Shown one piece after another: positions 47,870 through 56,170 of a stretch of 64,000 nucleotides of DNA. Made by a program: the position numbers and the translations under genes. The stretch spans positions 1 to 64,000 of the forward strand of contig WHSU01000002.1 in the NCBI GenBank assembly GCA_009379925.1, in the 5' to 3' direction. Source of the DNA: Dehalococcoidia bacterium (GTDB taxonomy: Bacteria; Chloroflexota; Dehalococcoidia; UBA2979). The notes under the pieces were generated by a model. That model did no database searches. It worked only from the letters and a program-made list of their open reading frames with translations, and was not told the origin of the DNA. How positions within the stretch are numbered: position 1 is the first letter of the stretch; each line of letters begins with the position of its first letter.

Positions 47870-49587
47870 TAGCCGCGGTACTTCGTCGCCAGTGGGAGCC
47901 GGCGGTCGCGGCCGAAGGCGCGGGTGGTGATCTTTACGCCCGGCGGCGCCTGACGGCGCTTGTACTCATTGCGGTTGATCATGTCGATCACCCGCTTCGC
48001 CGTCTCGCGGTCGTGGCCCCGCGCGACGATGGACTCCAGCGACAGGTCGTCCTCCACGTACGCCTCGATGATCGGGTCGAGCACCTCGTACGCCGGCAGC
48101 GAATCCGTGTCGAGCTGGCCGGGGCGCAGTTCGGCGGAGGGCGGCTTCTCGATGGAGCTACGCGGGATCACCTCGCCCAGGGTGTTCCGGTAGCGGGAGA
48201 GCGCCCACACCAGGGTCTTCGGGACATCCTTGATCACGGCGAAGCCACCGACCATGTCGCCGTAGAGCGTCGCGTAACCACAGGCGTACTCGGACTTGTT
48301 TCCGGTGGTGAGCACCATCGAGCCGGCGGTCTTGTTGGACAGCGCCATGACCAGGAGGCCGCGGATGCGCGACTGCACGTTCTCCTCCGCCGCACCGGGC
48401 GCCGCGTCGCCGAACTCGTCCGCCAGCGTGTTGAGGGCCGCTTCATGCATCGCCTCGATGGGCAGCTTGACCAGCCGGATGCCCAGGCGGTCCGCGAGAT
48501 CCTGCGCGTCCGCGAGCGAGCCCTCCGAGGAGTACCTCGAGGGCATCGCGACGCCGGTCACGTTCTCGGCCCCGAGGGCATCGACGGCGACCGTGCCCAC
48601 AAACGCAGAGTCGATGCCGCCTGAGAGCTGAATGAAGACGCGGTGGAAGCCTGACTTACGCACGTAGTCGCGGGTGCCGAGCACCAGCGCCTCGTAGGTC
48701 TCCCCGAGCGGGTCGGCCGGCTCGCGCACGGAAACATCGATGGGTGGGCGGGGCGCCTCGGATGCCGGGGTCACGAAGATCGGCGGCGCCGGGTGCTCGG
48801 GCTTGCGCTGGCGGCGCAGGCGAGACTCGAGGAGCTGGCGCTGGCGCACCTCCTCGACGGGGATGTCGACGACCACGAGGTCCTCCGCCATCGATGCACC
48901 GCGGGCCATCACCTCGCCCTCCGGGCCGATCACCAGCGAGTTGCCGTCGAAGATCAGTTCGTCCTGCCCGCCGACCTGGTTGACGTAGGCGACGGCCACG
49001 GTGCTGTCCGCCGCCCGCGTGGCTACCATGCGCTCGCGGCCGGCCGTCTTGCCCGAGTGGTACGGCGAGGCGTTGATGTTCACCACGACCAGGGCGCCCT
49101 CGAGCGCCTGGTCCCACATCGGCCCTTCCGGGTACCAGATGTCCTCGCAGATGGTCACACCGACCTCGACGCCGCCGATGGTGAAGCGGGGCGACTCGTG
49201 ACCTGGGTGGAAGTAGCGCTCCTCGTCAAAGACGCCGTAGTTGGGCAGGCGGTGCTTGCGATAGCGGGCCACCACGCGGCCGCCATGCACCACGGCGGCG
49301 GCGTTGTAGAGCTGCTGCTCGAAGTCCAGGCAGCCGACGATGAGCGGCGGGAGCCCGTGCGCGTCCGCCGCCAGCGTCTGGAGAGACGCCTCGGCATCAT
49401 CGAGGAAGGCCGGGCGCATCAACTGGTCCTCGGGTGGATAGCCGGTGACGGCCAGCTCGGGGAACGCGACGAGGTCGGCATGCTGCTCGGCGGCGCGCCG
49501 CGCGGCGTCCAGGATGCGCGCGCGGTTGCCCTCGAAGTCGCCCACGGTCGTGTTGATCTGGGCAAGTGCGACGCGAAGGTACTGCAC
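47866..49587 (-). CDS. nadE: Glutamine-dependent NAD+ synthetase
   Basis: A 573-residue two-domain enzyme making NAD+ from nicotinate adenine dinucleotide, with glutamine as nitrogen source. The N-terminal nitrilase-type glutaminase has Glu in FPELAVTGYPP, Lys in RYRKHRLPNYGVFDE and Cys in GVTICEDIWYP. The C-terminal synthetase has the ATP pyrophosphatase loop IQLSGGIDSAFVG and TTGNKSEYACGYATLYGDM. GTG 49587 follows GGAGG. A -10 CATACT lies at 49615-49610 on the same strand. It is divergent from the cytochrome oxidase assembly gene. Confidence 0.96.
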   Translation of the reverse strand: MQYLRVALAQINTTVGDFEGNRARILDAARRAAEQHADLVAFPELAVTGYPPEDQLMRPAFLDDAEASLQTLAADAHGLPPLIVGCLDFEQQLYNAAAVVHGGRVVARYRKHRLPNYGVFDEERYFHPGHESPRFTIGGVEVGVTICEDIWYPEGPMWDQALEGALVVVNINASPYHSGKTAGRERMVATRAADSTVAVAYVNQVGGQDELIFDGNSLVIGPEGEVMARGASMAEDLVVVDIPVEEVRQRQLLESRLRRQRKPEHPAPPIFVTPASEAPRPPIDVSVREPADPLGETYEALVLGTRDYVRKSGFHRVFIQLSGGIDSAFVGTVAVDALGAENVTGVAMPSRYSSEGSLADAQDLADRLGIRLVKLPIEAMHEAALNTLADEFGDAAPGAAEENVQSRIRGLLVMALSNKTAGSMVLTTGNKSEYACGYATLYGDMVGGFAVIKDVPKTLVWALSRYRNTLGEVIPRSSIEKPPSAELRPGQLDTDSLPAYEVLDPIIEAYVEDDLSLESIVARGHDRETAKRVIDMINRNEYKRRQAPPGVKITTRAFGRDRRLPLATKYRGY

Positions 49588-49609
49588 GTGCGGCCTCCAG
49601 CGCGGCGGT

Positions 49610-49615
49610 AGTATG
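49610..49615 (-). promoter_or_regulatory. -10 element of nadE
   Basis: CATACT, 22 bases before the GTG start and followed by the ribosome binding site GGAGG. Confidence 0.4.
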
Positions 49616-49764
49616 CGTACCTGGTACACAAAGCACCGCGGGCACAATCCTAGTCACGGCCGATTCCCGCCGTCAATCGGGGCGGCCTCGCGGGGACATC
49701 GGAGATGCACGTCGCGGCGCAAGAGGGGACACTGGGTGCACCTACCCTCGGAAGGACCGGCGCG

Positions 49765-50712
49765 ATGCTCAGCCCGACGCTGCCACCGGTGCCCCCCGTC
49801 CCCCCCTGGTTCCCGGGCCACGAGCCGATCGGCGAGGGCGAGGCGCTCTGGACGGCGTGGAGCTTCGACCCGGAGTTCCTGCTACCGGTGGGGTTCGCGG
49901 TCTTCTTCTACCTCCGCGGGCTGCGACGCTGGGAGCACCGCTCACACGAGCATCCCCCCTGGCGCACCGCACTCTACCTCACCGGCATCGCGGTCCTGGT
50001 GCTGTCCTTCCAGTCGCCGATCGACCGTATCGCCCAGCACCATTTCTCGATGCACATGGCCCAACACCTGCTCACGATGACGGTGGCGGTGCCGTTGATC
50101 CTGCTGGGCGCGCCCACCACGCCCTCGCTGCGCGGTATGCCTCGATGGCTGCGGCTGGGCGTGGTCGCGCGCCTGGCGAAGCGTCCGGCCGTGCGGACGG
50201 CGTACGGGGTGGTGACCCATCCCGTGATCGCGATCGCGCTACCGGCGGTGGTGCTCTGGCTATGGCACCTGGCGCCGGGCTGGTACGACCGCGCCGTTGA
50301 GGATGACCTCATCCACGACCTGCAGCACATGTCCTTCGTGGCGGTGGCGGTCCTGTTCTGGTGGAACGTGATCGACCCGAAGCCGCTGAGGGCGCGCGTC
50401 CCTCACATCCCGCGCATCCTGTACATCCTAGGCGCGACCATCCCCGCCCAGTTCCTGGGCGCCATGCTCACGTTCGCGCCCGAGCCGCTCTACGAGACCT
50501 ACGTAGCCGCGACGCCCATCTATGGCCTCGACCCGCTGCAGGACCAGCAGCTAGGCGGGCTGCTGATGTGGATCCCCGGCGGCCTGCTCTACCTGCTGGC
50601 AGCCGGCGTCGTCTTCGCCGTCTGGGCGCAGCAGTCGGAGCGGCGCCAGCGGGCCCTCGAGGCCGCACAGGACGCCGAGCGCCTGGGCGAAGCCGCCCGC
50701 GCGACGCGCTAG
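49765..50712 (+). CDS. ctaG: Cytochrome c oxidase assembly protein (caa3_CtaG family)
   Basis: A 315-residue membrane protein with about seven hydrophobic helices. The histidine-rich family motifs FSMHMAQHLLTMTVAVPL, WLWHLAPGWYD and LIHDLQHMSFVAVAVLFWW suggest copper handling during oxidase assembly, as known for the Bacillus caa3 CtaG family (not related to Cox11). A C-terminal charged helix ends it. ATG 49765 follows GGAAGGA and is preferred over ATG 49705, whose ribosome binding site is too close. It converges on the reverse oxidase operon, with a terminator between them. Confidence 0.9.
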   Translation: MLSPTLPPVPPVPPWFPGHEPIGEGEALWTAWSFDPEFLLPVGFAVFFYLRGLRRWEHRSHEHPPWRTALYLTGIAVLVLSFQSPIDRIAQHHFSMHMAQHLLTMTVAVPLILLGAPTTPSLRGMPRWLRLGVVARLAKRPAVRTAYGVVTHPVIAIALPAVVLWLWHLAPGWYDRAVEDDLIHDLQHMSFVAVAVLFWWNVIDPKPLRARVPHIPRILYILGATIPAQFLGAMLTFAPEPLYETYVAATPIYGLDPLQDQQLGGLLMWIPGGLLYLLAAGVVFAVWAQQSERRQRALEAAQDAERLGEAARATR

Positions 50713-50770
50713 CCGGCACACCCCGCCGAGATCGGGCCGGGCCGGCGGAACCAGGCTGGGACGAAGGCGA

Positions 50771-50792
50771 GAGGCCCGCTTGCGCGGGCCTC
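50771..50792. terminator. Bidirectional terminator between ctaG and the oxidase operon
   Basis: GAGGCCCGC-TTGC-GCGGGCCTC, a 9-bp perfect stem, lies between two convergent stops. Confidence 0.6.
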
Positions 50793-50835
50793 GTCCGGAG
50801 TGTCGTGCGGCCGTTCGCCTCGGAGGTCCGGGGCG

Positions 50836-51222
50836 CTAGATCAGCGCTCCGACGGACGCAACCGCGGACGCGGCTGCCTCGCCGGCTTCACCGGCACGGC
50901 GAGAGTCGTCGTTCCCGAAGATCAGCAGGACCGCGACCATCAGGAAGATGGCGAGGAACAGTCCGAACACGAAGAGCCGGGCGAGGAGCGGGCTGTCGAA
51001 GCGCAGGTGCATGAACAACGCGACGACGATCGCGAACTTGATGGCGGACATGATGAGCAGGAGTGGGATCAAGAGCGCGCCGAGGTCCATGTAGGATGCC
51101 GCGAGCTCCAGTGCCGTGATGACCGTTAGCACAACGCCGATCATCACGTACTGCCGGATGGTCGTCGGCGGGTGCTCGACGTGTCCCACGCCCTCCGCGT
51201 GCTGTCCGGTCTCCATGCTCAT
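50836..51222 (-). CDS. ctaF: Cytochrome c oxidase subunit IV
   Basis: A 128-residue prokaryotic-type oxidase subunit IV with three membrane helices: YVMIGVVLTVITALELAAS, LLIPLLLIMSAIKFAIVVALFMH and FVFGLFLAIFLMVAVLLIF. The motif KFAIVVALFMHLRFD matches the COX4_pro/CyoD family. It is the last gene of the II-I-III-IV operon, 21 bases after subunit III. It stabilises the core complex rather than binding cofactors. Confidence 0.9.
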   Translation of the reverse strand: MSMETGQHAEGVGHVEHPPTTIRQYVMIGVVLTVITALELAASYMDLGALLIPLLLIMSAIKFAIVVALFMHLRFDSPLLARLFVFGLFLAIFLMVAVLLIFGNDDSRRAGEAGEAAASAVASVGALI

Positions 51223-51243
51223 GTCGGACTCCGCTCGGCGCTG

Positions 51244-51840
51244 CTAGGCAGGGATCAGGTAGACGACCGTGAAAATGACGATCCACACGATGTCCACGAA
51301 GTGCCAGTAGAGGCCCGCCGTCTCCACGTGGAAACCGGTTTCGCGTCCCAACCCGTTCCGCCGCATTGATGCGAATAATAGCGAAGCCAGGTAGATCACG
51401 CCCACCCCCACGTGCGTGCCGTGGAAGCCGGTCATCACGTAGAAGGCCGCACCGAACTGATTCGTGGAGAGTCCCAGGTGGTATTCGTGAGCAAAGTGCC
51501 TGAACTCGTACACCTGGAACCCGAGGAAGGTGAGGCCCAGCAGGATGGTGGCCAGCAGCCACACCTTCATCATCCCCGGCCGTGCGTGATGCGCGCCGTA
51601 CACTGCCAGCACCATCGCGAGGCTGCTCATGAGCAGGACGAACGTGCTGGCAGATGTCACCGGGATGTTCAGCACGTCATCGGCCAACGGCCCCGGCATC
51701 GGCTCACCTTTGAAGATGAGGTACGTCGCGATCAGGGAGCCGAAGAACAGGCATTCGTTGGCCAGGAAGATCCACATGAGGAGCTTCCGGTTGTCGATGC
51801 CGGTCGTCGTGTGGTGCATCGTCTGTGGGGTGGTGGCCAT
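51244..51840 (-). CDS. ctaE: Cytochrome c oxidase subunit III
   Basis: A 198-residue subunit III with five membrane helices. Family motifs are LLMWIFLANECLFFGSLIATY, GFHGTHVGVGVIYL and HFVDIVWIVIFTVVYL. ATG 51840 is preferred to the longer frame (51912) because AGGAG stands just before it and the added residues overlap the subunit I stop. It belongs to the reverse oxidase operon behind subunit I and shields the oxygen pathway in the complex. Confidence 0.95.
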   Translation of the reverse strand: MATTPQTMHHTTTGIDNRKLLMWIFLANECLFFGSLIATYLIFKGEPMPGPLADDVLNIPVTSASTFVLLMSSLAMVLAVYGAHHARPGMMKVWLLATILLGLTFLGFQVYEFRHFAHEYHLGLSTNQFGAAFYVMTGFHGTHVGVGVIYLASLLFASMRRNGLGRETGFHVETAGLYWHFVDIVWIVIFTVVYLIPA

Positions 51841-51887
51841 CACGCTCTCCTGATCGCTTGCCTTGGTCCAGCCGGCCGCGGCCGTGC

Positions 51888-53693
51888 CTAGTCCGTTGGC
51901 TCCAGGGCCCACGCCCAGATGCTGTAGAGGATGACCACGACGCCCAGCGCCGTGACGGCCAGGTGCGAGAGCACGCCGACGCCCAGCAGCAGGACGCCCA
52001 GCGCCAGCACCACCGGGATGTACGAGGGCGGCGGCATGTGGATGTGCTGGTGCTCAGGGACCTCCGGAGGCTCGATGTTGTGGTCGCGGTCGTACCACAG
52101 CGGGTCGCGGTCGCGGACGACCGGGACCACGTCGAAGTCGTGTTCGGGCGGCGGTGACGATGTCGCCCACTCGAGGGTGGCGGCGTCCCACGGGTTGTCG
52201 CCGGCGGTCTTTTCCTGCCGCATCGCGCGGAAGAAGGCGACGAGGAACACCAGCATTCCGAGCGCGATGGTGTACGACCCGATGGTGGCCACCAGGTTCC
52301 AGGTGTCCCATCCGAGGCCGGAGTCGTACGTGTAGATGCGCCGGGGCATGCCCGCGATGCCCAGGAAGTGCATGGGGAAGAACGTCAGGTTCATGCCGAT
52401 GAAGACGAGCCAGAAGTTCAGCTTGCCCAGGCCTTCGTCCAGGAACCGGCCCGTCATCTTCGGGAACCAGTAATAGACGCCGGCCAGGATGCCCATAATC
52501 GCGCCGCCAAACAGCACGTAGTGGATGTGGGCGACGATGAAGTAGGTGTCCTGCTGCTGGGCGTCCACGGGCGGGCTCGCGTGCATCACGCCGGAAATCC
52601 CGCCGATGGTGAACATGGCGATGAAGGCGACGGCGTAGTACATCGCCGTCGTGAAGCGGATGTTCCCGCCGTACATGGTGCCCAGCCAGTTGAAGACCTT
52701 GATGCCGGTGGGGATCGCGATGCCCATGGTGCTGGCGGAGAACGCGATCTGGGGCACGGTCGCCAGGCCCGTCGTGAACATGTGGTGGCTCCACACCACG
52801 AAGCCGAGCACGGCGATCGACACGCCCGCGAAGACGATGGCGGCGTAGCCGAAGAGCGGCTTGCGGGAGAAGACCGGGAGCACCTCGGAGACGATGCCGA
52901 AGGACGGCAGGATGAGGATGTAGACCTCCGGGTGGCCGAAGATCCAGAACAGGTGCTGCCAGAGGATGGGATCGCCGCCGGCCTGCGGGGTGAAGAAGTT
53001 GGTGGTGAAGTTGCGGTCGAAGAGCAGCTGGATCAGCGCCACGGTCAGCACCGGCAGCGAGAGGATGAGCAGGAAGGCCGTGATCAGCGTCATCCAGATG
53101 TAGACCGGGAGCCGCATCATCGTCATGCCGGGCGCCCGCATGTTGATGATGGTGACGGCGAAGTTCAGGGCTCCCATCAGCGACGAGATGCCGAGGATCA
53201 GCAGGCCAACGACGTAGAAGTCCATGGCCTTCGAGGTCGTCGCGAACTCCTCGCTGCTCAGCGGCGCGTACCCGAACCAGCCACCGTCCGGGGCGCCGCC
53301 CAGGAAAAAGCTGCTGGTGAGCAGGACACCACCGGACAGGAAGATCCAGTAGGAGAGCGCATTCAGGCGCGGGAAGGCGACGTCGCGCGCGCCCACCATG
53401 AGCGGCACGAAGTAGTTAAAGAAGGCGACGCCCAGGGGCATGATCGCCAGGAAGATCATCGTGAGGGCGTGCATGGTGAAGAGCTGGTTGTAGAGGTCGG
53501 CGTCCAACACCTGCCCATTGGGCGTCGCCAGCTGCGTGCGGACCAGCAGCGCCTCCACGCCGCCCAGGAGGAAGAAGATGAGCGCGGTGAGCCCGTAGAG
53601 GGCGCCGATGCGCTTGTGGTCGACCGTCGTCACCCACGACCAGACGCCACCTGCCTCCTCAATCTGCGGAACGGTACCCGCGGCTGTGGCCAT
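51888..53693 (-). CDS. ctaD: Cytochrome c oxidase subunit I
   Basis: A 601-residue heme-copper oxidase subunit I. Twelve core helices are followed by a long hydrophilic loop with His-rich sequence (VPEHQHIHMPP) and two more helices at the C-terminus. Heme and copper ligands: His in NQLFTMHALTM (low-spin heme), HPEVYILILP with the cross-linked Tyr, WSHHMF (two copper-B His), and IVAHIHYVLFG (heme a3 and a His). The GHPEVY motif marks the A1 type. It reduces oxygen to water and pumps protons. ATG 53693 lies 87 bases after the subunit II stop. Confidence 0.97.
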   Translation of the reverse strand: MATAAGTVPQIEEAGGVWSWVTTVDHKRIGALYGLTALIFFLLGGVEALLVRTQLATPNGQVLDADLYNQLFTMHALTMIFLAIMPLGVAFFNYFVPLMVGARDVAFPRLNALSYWIFLSGGVLLTSSFFLGGAPDGGWFGYAPLSSEEFATTSKAMDFYVVGLLILGISSLMGALNFAVTIINMRAPGMTMMRLPVYIWMTLITAFLLILSLPVLTVALIQLLFDRNFTTNFFTPQAGGDPILWQHLFWIFGHPEVYILILPSFGIVSEVLPVFSRKPLFGYAAIVFAGVSIAVLGFVVWSHHMFTTGLATVPQIAFSASTMGIAIPTGIKVFNWLGTMYGGNIRFTTAMYYAVAFIAMFTIGGISGVMHASPPVDAQQQDTYFIVAHIHYVLFGGAIMGILAGVYYWFPKMTGRFLDEGLGKLNFWLVFIGMNLTFFPMHFLGIAGMPRRIYTYDSGLGWDTWNLVATIGSYTIALGMLVFLVAFFRAMRQEKTAGDNPWDAATLEWATSSPPPEHDFDVVPVVRDRDPLWYDRDHNIEPPEVPEHQHIHMPPPSYIPVVLALGVLLLGVGVLSHLAVTALGVVVILYSIWAWALEPTD

Positions 53694-53779
53694 CTAGCTA
53701 CCTCCCACCCTGAAGCGGCTCCCGAGGGCGCCGATCACGGCCTGGCTCTGCGTCATCGCGTCTGCGTCTGTCGCCCGCA

Positions 53780-54856
53780 CTACTCGAGCGATTCAAGGTA
53801 GGCGACGAGCTTGGCGACCTGGTCGTCTGTCAAATCGAGGTCGGGCATCTTCGAGCCCGGCTTCACGGCCGGCGGGTCCAGCAACCAGCGCGCCATGTTC
53901 TCCGGCGTGTTCGCCATCATCGCGCTGGCCAGGGTCGTCCGCGAACCGACGTGTGTAAGGTCCGGGCCGACCTGCGCCTGGGCCGCGGTACCGCGAATCG
54001 TGTGGCAGCCTACGCAGGCGCTGGTCGCGAAGATCTGCGCGCCCTCAGCCACCAGCCCCTCGGCCGGCTCGGCGGCATCAGCCAGCTGGGCCTGGACCCA
54101 CTGGTCGAAGTCCGCCTGTTCGCGGACGAACACGCGGAACCGCATGTTGGCGTGCGAGAGTCCGCAGAACTCGGCGCACTGGGCGTAGTACGCCTCCTCC
54201 TGGACCACAGTCGGCGTGAAGAAGAGCCGGTTCTCGTGCCCCGGCACCATGTCCACTTTGCCCGCAAGGCGTGGCACCCAGAACGAGTGGATCACGTCTT
54301 CCGAGTGGAGCAGCACCTCGACCGGCCGGTCGGCCGGGACGTACAGCTCGTTCGCGGTCACCAGCCCGTACTCGGGGTACTCGAACTCGAACCACCACTG
54401 GTGCCCGGTGGCGATGACCTGCAGGGCGTCATCCGGTGCGTCACCCGTGCGTGCCGCAATCACCTCGAAGCTCGGGATGGCGATGGCGGCCACGATGATC
54501 ACCGGGATCAGCGTCCACATGATCTCCAGGCGAGAGTTGCCGTGGATCTGCAGCGCCTCCCGACCGGGGCGCTCGCGGAACATGATGCTGAAGACCAGCG
54601 TGATCGCCATGATCGCGAAGAAGACGGCGCCGGCCATCCAGAAGACGACGTTGTAGAGCGACGTGATGTCGGCGGCGTCGGTGCCCTCGTTGCCGAGCTG
54701 GTTCATCGGCTCGCCGGCCGAGTCGATGAAGATGACGTACAGCAGCCACGTGAGAGCGAGCACGAAGAGGAGGACCCCGCCGGTCAAGAAGAGTCCACGG
54801 GCGGTGAAGCGCAAGATTTGGCCTCCGAGCGTCGGCTGACTCAGGGCGCACGACAT
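53780..54856 (-). CDS. ctaC: Cytochrome c oxidase subunit II fused to cytochrome c
   Basis: A 358-residue caa3-type subunit II. Two N-terminal membrane helices (LFLTGGVLLFVLALTWLL and VVFWMAGAVFFAIMAITL) are followed by the CuA cupredoxin with ATGHQWWFEFEYPE and the CuA site AQCAEFCGLSHANM. A fused cytochrome c domain follows, with CVGCH near residue 281 and an axial Met in PGSKMPDL. The fusion explains why cytochrome c maturation genes stand beside the operon. ATG 54856; a promoter lies about 40-65 bases upstream. It opens the II-I-III-IV operon. Confidence 0.97.
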   Translation of the reverse strand: MSCALSQPTLGGQILRFTARGLFLTGGVLLFVLALTWLLYVIFIDSAGEPMNQLGNEGTDAADITSLYNVVFWMAGAVFFAIMAITLVFSIMFRERPGREALQIHGNSRLEIMWTLIPVIIVAAIAIPSFEVIAARTGDAPDDALQVIATGHQWWFEFEYPEYGLVTANELYVPADRPVEVLLHSEDVIHSFWVPRLAGKVDMVPGHENRLFFTPTVVQEEAYYAQCAEFCGLSHANMRFRVFVREQADFDQWVQAQLADAAEPAEGLVAEGAQIFATSACVGCHTIRGTAAQAQVGPDLTHVGSRTTLASAMMANTPENMARWLLDPPAVKPGSKMPDLDLTDDQVAKLVAYLESLE

Positions 54857-54892
54857 CGCGCCCCTGCGGTCGGCATGTCACGGGCATCTAGT

Positions 54893-54921
54893 GAAGTAGC
54901 ATCGGGCGATCTCACGGTCAA
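54893..54921 (-). promoter_or_regulatory. Promoter of the cytochrome oxidase operon
   Basis: On the reverse strand TTGACC (54921-54916) is followed after 17 bases by TACTTC (54898-54893), about 37 bases before the subunit II ATG. This is the clearest two-box promoter in the window. Confidence 0.55.
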
Positions 54922-55058
54922 GCCGAAGTTGCGCGGCTACTTCAGGGGTTATCGAGCCGCTACCATGCTACCGAGGGCGGCGTGCCCGACCTTCGACGAA
55001 TCGCCTCGATATGGCTGCTCCGGCGCGTTGAAGCCCATGTCGCGCCGGGGTAGCCTCG

Positions 55059-55607
55059 ATGTCAATGGTGGCGGGGCACGGGTTGCGGCTGGCGATCGCG
55101 GCGGGCGGCGCGTCCGTGGCGGTGCTACTCGTGATCCTGGCGCTGGCCCTGAGCCGGGGCGTTGGCGGCGAGAGCCTGGGCGCCACCGATGCCGGCTTCG
55201 AACGCGCCCCGGCGTTCAGCCTCCCCACCTTCGATGGCGACCGGTTCACGCTCACCGAGCACGCGGACGGTCCCGTCTTCGTCTACTTCTGGGCGTCCTG
55301 GTGCGGCCCCTGCGAGGAGGAGGCCCCCGTGATCGAGGCGCTGTGGCCGGAGTACCGTGACCGCGGCTACACATTCGTCGGGGTCAACCTGTGGGACATC
55401 GAGAGCGACGCGGACGACTTCGCGCAACGTCACGGCCTGAGCTTCCCGTTGGTGCGTGACACAGACAGCGTGTACCTGGACTACGGCGTGCAGGGCCTGC
55501 CGGAGGCGTTCTTCCTGCGGCCGGGACTGGAAGTCACGCGCAAGTACAATGGTGCACTGAACGAAGTAGACCTGCGGTCGCTGCTCGACTCCGCGGAGGC
55601 GTCATGA
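55059..55607 (+). CDS. resA: Thioredoxin-like thiol-disulfide protein (ResA/TlpA type)
   Basis: A 182-residue membrane-anchored thioredoxin-fold protein. One N-terminal helix (LAIAAGGASVAVLLVILALAL) anchors it, with the catalytic domain outside. The active site is WASWCGPCEEEAP, and the TlpA-type GLPEAFFLRPG cis-Pro loop follows. In cytochrome c maturation such proteins reduce the CxxCH cysteines of apocytochrome. Its stop overlaps the ccmE start by four bases. It is the first gene of the forward ccm operon. Confidence 0.93.
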   Translation: MSMVAGHGLRLAIAAGGASVAVLLVILALALSRGVGGESLGATDAGFERAPAFSLPTFDGDRFTLTEHADGPVFVYFWASWCGPCEEEAPVIEALWPEYRDRGYTFVGVNLWDIESDADDFAQRHGLSFPLVRDTDSVYLDYGVQGLPEAFFLRPGLEVTRKYNGALNEVDLRSLLDSAEAS

Positions 55608-56065
55608 CCACTCTTGGCGGCCTGCTGGCGACACGGCGCGCGCGCCTGGTCGCCCTGCTGCTACTGGCGACGGTCGCGATCACGATCCTGGCGGCGCAGG
55701 CGGCCGGGTCGTCGCTCTCGTACTACGTCTCCATCCAGGAGTTCGCGGCCGAGCCGGACCCGGTGGGGCAGCGCTGGCGCATCGGCGCGCGGGTGGTGGG
55801 CGACTCGATCGTGGAGGAGCAGGGCCGGCCGGTGGCCTTCGACATCGCGGACGAGGCGGGGCGTCGCGTCTCGATCGCCTACGACGGGGTGGTCCCGAAC
55901 CTCTTCGGCCCCAACGCCTTCGTCGTGGTGGAAGGTACCGCGGACGCGCCCGACCACATCGATGCCCGTTCCGTGATCATCAAGCACGAGAACGAGTTCT
56001 ACGCGGACGAGCCGCCAGAGGACTCGCCGAGCCGCAGTTTCTACACGCCCGAGGCGGGCAACTGA
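55604..56065 (+). CDS. ccmE: Cytochrome c maturation heme chaperone CcmE
   Basis: A 153-residue System I heme chaperone with one N-terminal membrane helix (LVALLLLATVAITILAAQAAG) and a periplasmic beta-barrel (DIADEAGRRVSIAYDGVVPNLF). The heme-attaching His lies in SVIIKHENEFYADEP. E. coli-type CcmE has HxxxY (KHDENY) and some lineages have CxxxY; here four residues separate His and Tyr, so the motif is HxxxxY. It carries heme from CcmABCD to CcmFH. It overlaps resA by four bases. Confidence 0.92.
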   Translation: MTTLGGLLATRRARLVALLLLATVAITILAAQAAGSSLSYYVSIQEFAAEPDPVGQRWRIGARVVGDSIVEEQGRPVAFDIADEAGRRVSIAYDGVVPNLFGPNAFVVVEGTADAPDHIDARSVIIKHENEFYADEPPEDSPSRSFYTPEAGN

Positions 56066-56170
56066 CCGGCGCGTCCCCGGCGTCTGGTGCCCCGGGTCTG
56101 ACGCCAGACGCACGTGCCGCACTCGATGGCCGGCGAGGCGGACTGATGCGCCGATGACGAGGGGACCCGC

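Noticed and set aside
52368-53801. 477-codon forward frame inside cytochrome oxidase subunit I
   Set aside because: Antisense of ctaD; acidic and low-complexity with no family.
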